Assembly: GCA_030407315.1 (NCBI GenBank)
Contig: JALQPE010001720.1
Span: 62,001 to 126,000 of the forward strand
Source of the DNA: Asparagopsis taxiformis
Taxonomy: Eukaryota; Rhodophyta; Florideophyceae; Bonnemaisoniales; Bonnemaisoniaceae
DNA length: 64,000 nt
Direction: 5' to 3'
The position numbers were made by a program, and so were the translations under genes. Below, one piece after another: positions 42,402 through 50,893 of the stretch. Position 1 is the stretch's first letter; the number at the start of each line of letters is the position of its first letter. The notes under the pieces are model-generated. The model saw only the letters and a list, made by a program, of their open reading frames with translations. It did not search any database and had not been told where the DNA came from.

Positions 42402-45400
42402 CCAACGATCTGTCTTGACCGGGATGGGAACAACTGTCTTGTGGCGAACATTGACAGGTGCCGGTTGACTTTGCCTGGCAGACCGGCGCGGAGCATTGGC
42501 GATTACTTCTTCTTCGAATCCCAACCGCCTGATGAAACCAAACGAAACATTGTCGGGAATCGGATACGACGCATTCCTGAAATACGTGTGATACCTCGTT
42601 GTCGTGTGTGACACAACTCTGTCGACATGCCCTGCCCCGGCATGTTGTACGTGGCCGTGACCGATGAAGACTGAACGTGGTGGAACTATTACCTTCTTCA
42701 GCTTCATCGTCTTGGCGTACATATCTAATTCCAGCGCTTTGGAAAAGACGTACTTGTGGGACCCTGGACACACCCAGATAGGGAATGGGTCATCTCCGTT
42801 GGCAATAACAAAGTAACCCGGAAGTTGATCTTTGCGGTCGCGAGGAGGAACAGGGAAATCATTGTGTGGGACCTGCCGAGGACACCCCTTTCCCGTTATC
42901 AAAAACCGTCCCCCGGATGCCGGCATGACAAGTTTTTCTCCCGGTAAACTGCACTCCTCCAGCCCTGTCAGCCGGACAAGGATTCCCAACCACACATCCA
43001 GCAGGGCTCGTCGCGTCACAAACTTGAACCGGTCGGTACGCGACTGGTCGTTCTCGGCATAGTCAACCAGGCAGTGGCGCGTAGACGTGAAGCGAGCCCT
43101 CCCCTCATTCTGGTTCTTCTCATCTGTTTCATCGTCCCCTGTATTGACAATGGGACTCCACAGCTGCCGGTTCCCAGGGTCTTTGTGCACCTGCTCCCCC
43201 TCCCACGTTCCCAAAAAGTACCCAAACAATTCCTGGTTAGGAATTTCTTCCATGAGACCCAAGTCAAATGGGAACTTGTCCGACGCATCGAGGTAGCTTA
43301 CATCCGCGAAATTGTGCATCACCGTATACCCTCGCTCGTTGATTTCCGTTCGGCAATTGTGGAAGTACGCCATACCAGTGCCGGCCCCATACGAATCCTT
43401 CCAGCTTGCAGACATTCGCGCAACCTGGGCGAAGTCCAGCCTCGAGGGTAGAAACGTCGATGTAGGCTCACACATCGCCTTGGCAGCCATCTTCCACGCT
43501 GCGAAGAACATCAGATAGACGTGATCGATTTCGAATAGCACACGAGCCCGATGTTCTTCCGGAATATGCACTCCCTCGAACACAGGGTCCATCGCCACTT
43601 TCTTCAAATATCTCACCTCCCTGCCCGCTTCATCGATTTCAACAATCTCCAGTAACAACCTGAGCTCAATCGGAGGCAGACAGCCAACCCTCACCGATGC
43701 GATGACGTCCGCGGGACGCTGCGCCAGATGATGCCCTTCGGCTCGGTCTTTGGCTTCGAAATCGTCAGGAAGAGATGGCATACGGTCGTCGAACAGGAGG
43801 TCGTCTTCAGAAGCAGAGTCACGAACGATGTAACCGTCTTCATCGACTTCGACTCCTTCCGGAACAGTGAGTGTAATTGTCACTTCGCGGACCCCCTTGC
43901 TTTCGACTTGGCCCACGTCTGCACCCTGTTTGTCTTCCTCGTCCGAAGCGGTATGGACAGATTCTTGGTTGGAGGGAGTCGCACCAGCACGTTGGTTATC
44001 TTGGGGGACAATCTCAACGGCAGAATCGGGGGAACGGGCGGAGTCTTCGTCACCCTCATCACCGGAAACAGTGGCTTGTTGTTGATCGGTGGGTTTATCA
44101 ACAACGGCCTGTTCTTCTTCCCCGGCGGATTGTTGTACCACAACCGGCTCTTCTTCCTCGAGGCGTGTGCTCCCCGTCGAGCGAAGTCGCTGTGAACGGC
44201 GGCGGATGCCATGCGAAGCAGGCTCATGTTCGACATTTCGCTGCTTCTTGTGAGTGAGTCTCACATTGGCAGCAGAAGGGCGGCGTTTGCGTCGAGCCTT
44301 AGTCTTCTTCTTCAATGTCGGATTGAAAAACTCTTTCAAGTTCGTTTCCAAATCCTGTAAACGCGTGGTTCTCCGTCGCATTCGAACCTCACTGCTCCGG
44401 TCGTCCCCTCTATACATTGCAATGGCATTGGTGAGATGCCATTGCAACTCCTTCGGCTGCTTAACCGACCCAATTGCCATCTCTGTGCTCAGAAATGACT
44501 TGCGCATAATACTCTTTGGGCGCCCATACGCAGCGTACAGAGAATTTGCTATTGCAGTCACGCGACGGACGTATGTATAGAAGTCGTTCACGTCAAAGCG
44601 TCCATCCGGACGTCCACCATGAGCAGGGTTCAAGTACTCCGAAAGACCACGCAAGACGAAGACAAAGTTTTCTTCCAGCAACTCGCGCACTATCTTGTGG
44701 TCCAGGTGCGTTATCCCAATCTCGTTGCGGCGCTCGGAATTGTTCAGCTCACGCAACACTTCGTCGAGAACAGGATGCTTCAGCGTTGCTATAGCCAAAC
44801 GCGTCCACCGCCGGGCCGTGTTCGTTGAATTAATCATCCCCATGAACTGCGCCTCGAACAATGTTCGGATGACATCAGACTCACGCAAGTCGCCAGCGTT
44901 TTCCACGTTATTTGCAACAGCAATCGTACGGATGAACTGCTGGATGGACGACAAGATTCGAACCAGGGAGCGCTCCGTCAGTTGCGTCCCAGTCGTATGG
45001 TTCGACTCTGCACTCTTGTGGATGATCTCATGAGGCTGAAGATCACTGTCGTCCTTGCGGCGAAGGTAGTACACATCCAGAGGCTGAGTAACCCAGCGCA
45101 AGCGGTTTGCGTCCTGTGGCAGCTTGGTTCTGTGCATACGGGTGAGGCGCGTGAAGTCATCGGCAATGCTATGCATAGCATTGAGACGATGCAGTCCGTC
45201 GATCACGGTCACGTTCGCATTGGCATGGAATTTGCCATTCTGGAACAGACGCGTGTCGGCGGGCAGATGCGTGTTCTGCGACCTCAGCACCGTCACAGTG
45301 ATACGCGAAGAGCTCACATACCCCACAGCCAACATATTGTTGCGCAGGTCCTCCACGTGGTCTTCTTTCACATCCCGAAGGGTCACGGCCGGTTCCACTA

Positions 45401-46211
45401 GCTGCCTCACCAACACAGTCGCTCCTTCTCCGACGTAATCCAACGTCACAAACTTGGGCACCGTAATTTGCGTCCCCTGCTGCCCACGAATGCTTTCCGC
45501 CACCTCCGGTTCGTCGTACACCTCGGTTACGTCCTGCGTAGTAGCTTCAGTGACGTTGGAGCGAGCAGGGTGCTTCGTGCCTCCACTGGAGGCTCTGGCA
45601 GAGCGAGCAGGGTGCTTCGTGCCTCCACTGGAGGCTCTGGCAGAGCGAGCAGGGCGCTTCGTGCCTCCCGAAACCGGGACGGAGCGTGCTGGATGCTTCG
45701 TACCCCCCGAACCAGTGATTTCGCCTGCCGGACCGGTACTGGGCATCCGTCCCGAGCTGGCCTGGTTCGTCGCTGCGTTGAAGTTTGACGCTGCAGCAGG
45801 GGTACGAATGTCGCTAGGGCCATCCTCCGCAGCGGGGCGCATCATCCGAGTATCCCAAGGGTAAAACGCCGCGGCGTATGCTCCACCCATCGTCTCCGGC
45901 GGTCCCTCGGCGCCATCAAACATGTACGGGAACGGGAGGTCCTTGAACTTGTCCTTAGTCGCAATGTTGCGCACGACGATGTAGTCGGCCTCGTCGGTTT
46001 CCGGTAGCTTGTGGTTGTGCAGCGTGCGCGGAAGGCCAACATCGCCACCAGCAGTGCTCACCGAAGCCGTCCCAATATGCACAGCCGCACCGTCCACGTC
46101 CGCAAACAAATTGACATCGACGCCGCGCTTGAGTCCGCGCGACTCCGCTGACGCGCTCACTTGATCGCCGCAAACCGTTGAAAACAAACTGCTGAAATGC
46201 GTATCCGCCAT
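42381..46211 (-). CDS. P1: ParB-like domain plus 2OG-Fe(II) dioxygenase
   Basis: ATG at 46211 (MADTHFSSLFSTV). The frame is open for ~1276 codons and ends inside the LTR of element A, so the native ~63-residue tail (now at 12720-12909) is replaced by a few LTR-encoded residues. Layout: disordered N-terminus with repeated SGGTKHPARSARAS units (~codons 160-230); ParB/Srx-like domain around codons 270-400 with VIDGLHRLNAM (~340) and a following helical region (ESNHTTGTQLTERSLVRIL); acidic linker; C-terminal dioxygenase with HND (~1116), PGSHKY, distal His in HVQHAGAG (~1190) and Arg in TTTRYHTYF. The pattern H-x-D...H...R binds Fe(II) and 2-oxoglutarate. ParB folds bind nucleotides and DNA; the dioxygenase could oxidise a base or protein side chain. 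All catalytic residues precede the break, so it may still work. Confidence 0.85.
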   Translation of the reverse strand: MADTHFSSLFSTVCGDQVSASAESRGLKRGVDVNLFADVDGAAVHIGTASVSTAGGDVGLPRTLHNHKLPETDEADYIVVRNIATKDKFKDLPFPYMFDGAEGPPETMGGAYAAAFYPWDTRMMRPAAEDGPSDIRTPAAASNFNAATNQASSGRMPSTGPAGEITGSGGTKHPARSVPVSGGTKRPARSARASSGGTKHPARSARASSGGTKHPARSNVTEATTQDVTEVYDEPEVAESIRGQQGTQITVPKFVTLDYVGEGATVLVRQLVEPAVTLRDVKEDHVEDLRNNMLAVGYVSSSRITVTVLRSQNTHLPADTRLFQNGKFHANANVTVIDGLHRLNAMHSIADDFTRLTRMHRTKLPQDANRLRWVTQPLDVYYLRRKDDSDLQPHEIIHKSAESNHTTGTQLTERSLVRILSSIQQFIRTIAVANNVENAGDLRESDVIRTLFEAQFMGMINSTNTARRWTRLAIATLKHPVLDEVLRELNNSERRNEIGITHLDHKIVRELLEENFVFVLRGLSEYLNPAHGGRPDGRFDVNDFYTYVRRVTAIANSLYAAYGRPKSIMRKSFLSTEMAIGSVKQPKELQWHLTNAIAMYRGDDRSSEVRMRRRTTRLQDLETNLKEFFNPTLKKKTKARRKRRPSAANVRLTHKKQRNVEHEPASHGIRRRSQRLRSTGSTRLEEEEPVVVQQSAGEEEQAVVDKPTDQQQATVSGDEGDEDSARSPDSAVEIVPQDNQRAGATPSNQESVHTASDEEDKQGADVGQVESKGVREVTITLTVPEGVEVDEDGYIVRDSASEDDLLFDDRMPSLPDDFEAKDRAEGHHLAQRPADVIASVRVGCLPPIELRLLLEIVEIDEAGREVRYLKKVAMDPVFEGVHIPEEHRARVLFEIDHVYLMFFAAWKMAAKAMCEPTSTFLPSRLDFAQVARMSASWKDSYGAGTGMAYFHNCRTEINERGYTVMHNFADVSYLDASDKFPFDLGLMEEIPNQELFGYFLGTWEGEQVHKDPGNRQLWSPIVNTGDDETDEKNQNEGRARFTSTRHCLVDYAENDQSRTDRFKFVTRRALLDVWLGILVRLTGLEECSLPGEKLVMPASGGRFLITGKGCPRQVPHNDFPVPPRDRKDQLPGYFVIANGDDPFPIWVCPGSHKYVFSKALELDMYAKTMKLKKVIVPPRSVFIGHGHVQHAGAGHVDRVVSHTTTRYHTYFRNASYPIPDNVSFGFIRRLGFEEEVIANAPRRSARQSQPAPVNVRHKTVVPIPVKTDRWCGTIVR

Positions 46212-46559
46212 GATTGTTGAGTTGGAAAGTAAAAGAGATGGTTGACGTTGACGTATTGGAGTGATGTGGATGGTAGGTTTCACGTTGCTTGAAGAATGGT
46301 CGTGAACGCCAATCGCTGGAAATAATAACACAATACAACCGAAATTTTGTTAGGTACACACCTATCGTGACCGCTGGAATGCAAGAGAGGCAATCGAGAT
46401 GTGAGTGTCCGTTCGGAACGGGCCCGAGTCGGGCTCTCGAAACCTGACGAGGTGGCGTGAAGCAGGCAGTGTCCTTGATGTGTAATGTGTTAAAATTACA
46501 GCTGTCAAGCTAGGCGGCTTTTGGGGCGGCTGCGAGCACCCCTTTATACGGGGAACACC
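46212..46559 (-). promoter_or_regulatory. Upstream region of P1
   Basis: Leader and proximal promoter. The block ACAGCTGTAATT (reverse strand) ... GAGCACCCC next to the repeat at 46560 is shared with the Q gene upstream region in the same relative orientation. No clear TATA box was identified. Confidence 0.55.
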
Positions 46560-46766
46560 CTGATTTGAGTTAAAATTTGGGCTATTCTCAAAAACATGCA
46601 CATGTGAACATGTTTTCGAGATGGGGGTGTGCCGTACGGCACAATCGACCCACCCAAATCGTTGATTTTTGCAAGATTTTTTGTGCCCGAAATTTTAGAA
46701 TTTCTGGGCTGGCCAGCAGTGCAATCGAGCTAGACATCCACCGGACGTCCATTTCAGGTTGGTCGT
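46560..46766 (+). repeat. Palindromic X-element repeat, copy c (upstream of P1)
   Basis: Contains CTCAAAAACATGCACATGTG and its inverted half (one base changed to CATGTTTTCGAG), then GTGCCGTACGGCAC, then the GGGCTGGCCAGC and GGACGTCC blocks. It begins about 350 bases before the P1 start. Confidence 0.92.
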
Positions 46767-47049
46767 GTGCTGCCTACATCCACGCATTGCAGCAACTAAG
46801 CAGGCGGGTTCGCTACTAATACAAAGTGCACGGAATATGAGTAACGTGATGGGTGAGTAGTGTTTGTGTTGAGGGAGTAAGGCGGGACCATTATGAAACA
46901 CGGAAGAAGATTTCTCCCTAGCATAACTTAGGCTTGAAGCCTGGAATCGACCCATCTTTCGGCGCCATTTAGCCTCACAGTTAGTGCTTACAGAAGCCAG
47001 TGATGACCCCGCTCGGGGCGGCGGCTCCGGTTCCTGGGGCCGTTGTGGC

Positions 47050-47555
47050 CAAATTAGACACATTCATTTGAATTAAAATTTGGGCTATTCTCAAAAACAT
47101 GCACATGTGAACATGTTTTTGAGATGGGGGTGTGCCGTACGGCACAATCGACCGCCGAAATCGATGTTTTTGCAATATTTTTTCTGCCCGAAATTGTAGA
47201 ATTTCTGGTCTGGCCAGCAATGCATCTGAGCTGGACATCCCCATGTCCAGTGGCCGTCCGGATGTCGCTCACCTGGTAAGCGTGATGCACCTGTGACAAC
47301 CTATGTGACTGCAGTCACAGCCGCCATGGCGGCCGTGCAGTACAACACTCAAAGACAGGGAATCACAATCTTTTTAAAATTTTTCTCTACCACGTATCCG
47401 TCACAACTTATTACCTACACCGGTTACGGGTTTCAAGACCTTTCCAGTGCTGTGTACCCGTATACTCTGTTCCGTTCGATATCAACCAGTGTTCCTCACG
47501 AAAGAGTGCAAACGTCACGAGATACGTCGTCAAATTTGACTGTCTCGCCGAGCGG
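47050..47555 (+). promoter_or_regulatory. Orphan copy of the M gene upstream region
   Basis: This matches 56420-56940, including repeat copy d (47062-47255) and the TGCAGTCACAGCCGCCATGG segment, with few changes. Instead of the M coding region it joins the GGAYGTCC array at about 47556. It shows that a tandem duplication of the X block broke just upstream of M. Confidence 0.8.
47062..47255 (+). repeat. Palindromic X-element repeat, copy d
   Basis: Same layout as the copy upstream of M at 56433; both palindromes are intact. The distal end has CCCCATGTCCAGTGGCCGTCCGG in pieces instead of the ACCGGACGTCC block, as in the M copy. Confidence 0.9.
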
Positions 47556-47569
47556 TCGCTATCGTCTGT

Positions 47570-47795
47570 GTTCTCGGAAATGGACGCGGACGTCCACAAC
47601 CTCTAGTACACCTAGTATTACTAGGCGGACGTCCATGTTCTCCAGTATTTTTGGATGTCCGCCTAGAACTGGACGTCCATGCGGTCTAGTACGTCTAGTA
47701 TTACTAGGGCGACATTCAATGTTTCTAGTACCACGGATGTCCCCCTCGGGATGGACTTCCGCCATGTCTATGTCCACCTAGGACGGGCGCCGGTT
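47570..47795 (+). repeat. Array of GGAYGTCC motifs, copy 2
   Basis: GGACGTCC at 47588, 47627 and 47671, GGATGTCC at 47653 and near 47735, GGACTTCC near 47753, interspersed with CTAGTATTACTAG. The spacing of 20-65 bases and the palindromic core look like protein-binding sites. Confidence 0.75.
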
Positions 47796-48149
47796 CAGAA
47801 ATTCAAAAATTTCGACCCCAGAAATTTCTGCCGCCGTGCTCGACATGGATGTCCGCATCCATCACGGCGACCACTCTATTTTTCCTTGTCGGTCGACTCC
47901 AATTTCGTCTTTAATTTTTTCATCCTCTCGCTCACACCCCCTTCCTGTTGGTGCTCACCTCCCCCGTACTGTACCTCAAACACCCCCAATACCACTCTAG
48001 CACGCATTTTCAGATACCTATCCCCGCTTCCACGGTGCACACCTCCATTCCATACCTACTTTTCTGCTCTACCGTACAGATTTCGTATAACCAGTCCTCA
48101 TACTACCTCAGAATAGGGCAAAACACCCCCTATCTCCTCGACCATGCTC

Positions 48150-48901
48150 TCCCCCATCACCTTTGAAACGTATTGTTCTTCAGTACCCTCTCTCCTCTAC
48201 CCTCAACCCCTCTCCTTCGCCCTCTACACAAACTTCCCCTGCAGCTTACTCTTCCAAAACCTCTCACTCCCCATCCCGTACCCGACCTGCTCCACCCCTC
48301 CCTCCCTCAGCTGCTCCATGCCCCCACGCCATCCGCATCTTCGATACCGTATACACCACCACCACCGGCCCACGCTCCCGCACTGCGGGGTGGCTCCCCC
48401 GCCGTATCCCCAGAAACCTCCCCGCTCTGAAACACATATCAACCCCCCACTTCGCACCCTTCCTCCCACTCCCCTCCCTCCCCAAATACAATAAACCCCT
48501 TCTTCTCCATCACATCCCCACTCACCACAGCCAGAACAGACGCCACCCCCTCCCCTTCTTTCTCCTCACTTTCCTAAAAACCCCTCCTCTCGGCGCCTTC
48601 AACCGCACCCTCCTACGGTCCCACCTAAACACCTCCTCCGCCCTCACTACCCCAACACCCCGCAGCGTCTCCCCAATCCCCATAATATGCTTGTCGGCAC
48701 TCCTCTCCGAATCACAATCCATTCTAAACCCGCACTCCGTACATTTCCACCTCCCCCTGTACCATCCCAAGATTCCATCCCCCCACAGAACACATCCTCA
48801 TACCACAGAAGAATTTTCTTCCTCTCATACCTCATCCTTAAAACCTCCATCAGCTCCATGTAAATTTCGATGAAAATATTTTCTCTACTATGCAATCTCA
48901 A
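48150..48901 (-). pseudogene. Decayed C2H2-like gene Z, copy 2
   Basis: Counterpart of 14034-14800: LHSRENIFIEIYMELMEVLRM at 48901, then in other frames WKCTECGFRMDCDSERSADKH and VVVVYTVSKMRMAWGH. The frameshifts differ from those of copy 1, so both decayed separately after duplication. Not assigned to a family. Confidence 0.5.
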
Positions 48902-49199
48902 ACATGTATGAGCCTATGCCTTTCCGCTTTGTCAACCCTGAATATTGGTACTCATGTATTCATAAAATAGGGCCACCCACATCCCTATCCCGTTCTGCAA
49001 GCTTTACAAACCACTAGACGCATACTCCACAACTATACAACAAACACTACTCGCTATTTCAGACGACGCGGTACACAAGTAGCGTAGTGTCAACCTTCCG
49101 TGACGCCTTCCCTGATGCGTACAAGTGGGAAACAAGTCTAGACGTATATCAGAAGTGAGTGCGGGAATTTTCGGCACAGGAGATGCTGGGCCACCAAAT

Positions 49200-49288
49200 T
49201 GATTTTTCGGAAATTTTAGAATTTCTGGGCTGGCCAGCAATGCAATCGAGCTGGACATCCACCGGACGTCCATTTCAGGTTGGTCGCG
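49200..49288 (+). repeat. Palindromic X-element repeat, partial copy e
   Basis: Only the distal third (AATTTCTGGGCTGGCCAGC to TTTCAGGTTGGTCG) remains; no palindromes. Confidence 0.8.
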
Positions 49289-49530
49289 AGAGGGTGGGGC
49301 GGGACCATGATGAAACAAGGACCAAGACCTTTCCCTGACGTGTTGAGCCTGAAATCGACCCTTCGTGAGACGCGATTTTGGCTTACAGTTGGTGCTAATA
49401 GAAGCCAGTGATAGCCCCGATCGGGGCGGCAGCCGGCTCCGGCTTACAGTGGTGCTTACAGACGCCAGTGATAGCCCCCGATCGGGGCCGGCAGTCGGTT
49501 CCTGGGGCCGTTGTGGCCAAATTAGACACC

Positions 49531-49737
49531 CTGATTTGAATTAAAATTTGGGCTATTCTCAAAAACATGCAGATGTGAACATGTTTTTGAGATGGGGGTG
49601 TGCCGTACGGCACAATCGACCTGCCCAAATCGTTGATTTTTTACAATTTTTTGTGCCCGAAATTTTAGAATTTCTGGGCTGGCCAGCAGTGCAATCGAGC
49701 TGGACATCCACCGGACGTCCATTTCAGGTTGGTCGTG
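49531..49737 (+). repeat. Palindromic X-element repeat, copy f
   Basis: Full-length copy heading a tandem unit of ~387 bp (49531-49917). The spacer carries a CCCCACTCGGGG variant of the CCCCGATCGGGG palindrome. Confidence 0.9.
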
Positions 49738-49917
49738 AGAGAGTGAGGCGGGACCATGATGGAACAAGGACCAAGACCTGTCCCTGGCGTATTGAGCCTG
49801 AAATTGACCCTTCGTAAGACGCGATTTTGGCTTACAGTTAGTGCTTACAGAAGCCAGTGATGGCCCCACTCGGGGCGGCGGCCGGTTCCTGGGGCCGTTG
49901 TGGCCAAATTAGACACC

Positions 49918-50126
49918 CTGATTTGAATTAAAATTTGGGCTATTCTCAAAAACATGCACATGTGAACATGTTTTTGAGATGGGGGTGTGCCGTACGGCAC
50001 AATCGACCGCCCAAATCGATGTTTTTTGCAATATTTTTTTGTGCCCGAAATTGTAGAATTTCTGGGCTGGCCAGCAATGCATCTGAGCTGGACATCCACC
50101 GGACGTCCATTTCAGGTTGGTCGTGT
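49918..50126 (+). repeat. Palindromic X-element repeat, copy g
   Basis: Full-length copy heading a ~500-bp tandem unit (49918-50417). Both palindromes are intact: the 34-bp CTCAAAAACATG inverted repeat and GTGCCGTACGGCAC. Confidence 0.92.
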
Positions 50127-50417
50127 GCTGCCTACATCCACGCATTGCAGAAACTAAGCCAGCGGGTTCACTACTAATACAAAGTACACGGAATATGAGT
50201 AACGTGATAGGTGAGTAGTGTTTGTGTTGAGGAGTAAGGCGGGACCATGATGAAACAGGGAAAAAGATGTCACCCAAGCATAACTTAGGCTTCAAGCCTG
50301 GAATCGAACCTTCGTAAGACGCGATTTTGGCTTACAGTTAGTGCTTACAGAAGCCAGTGATGGCCCCGCTCGGGGCGGCGGCCGGTTCCTGGGGCCGTTG
50401 TGGCCAAATTAGACACC

Positions 50418-50626
50418 CTGATTTGAATTAAAATTTGGGCTATTCTCAAAAACATGCACATGTGAACATGTTTTTGAGATGGGGGTGTGCCGTACGGCAC
50501 AATCGACCGCCCAAATCGATGTTTTTTGCAATATTTTTTTCTGCCCTGAATTGTAGAGTTTCTGGGCTGGCCAGCAATGCATCTGAGCTGGACATCCACC
50601 GGACGTCCATTTCAGGTTGATCGTGT
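50418..50626 (+). repeat. Palindromic X-element repeat, copy h
   Basis: Full-length copy next to the 3' end of P2; corresponds to copy a (13181-13386) beside the severed P1 end. Confidence 0.92.
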
Positions 50627-50893
50627 ATCGTGCACGTCCACCCATTACCGGAAGCAAGTAGGCGATGAAGCACGTACAAACCCAATTGTTCTGCTATTTC
50701 TACCATAGACCATCGAGTCTAGAGATGTGAGGGAATCGTCCTGGAAATCATGCTCCAACCCACGAGGGAATGGACAATCTAGTTTGAAAGCATGGAACGG
50801 AAGTACATTATACTAGGTTCATAGATTGGAAGTGATAAAGGAGATGATTATATTCTCGATAATTGTTTACCAAAGTAGTAGTTGTTAAGCTAT

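Noticed and set aside
48163..48873. 236-codon proline-rich frame (and its partner at 14228-14776)
   Set aside because: It lies on the pyrimidine-rich strand opposite gene Z, where stop codons are rare by composition; the reverse strand gives more protein-like conserved pieces.
49200..50640. CRISPR array
   Set aside because: Units are 390-500 bp with related spacers in eukaryotic repeat DNA; nothing like short direct repeats with unique spacers or cas genes.
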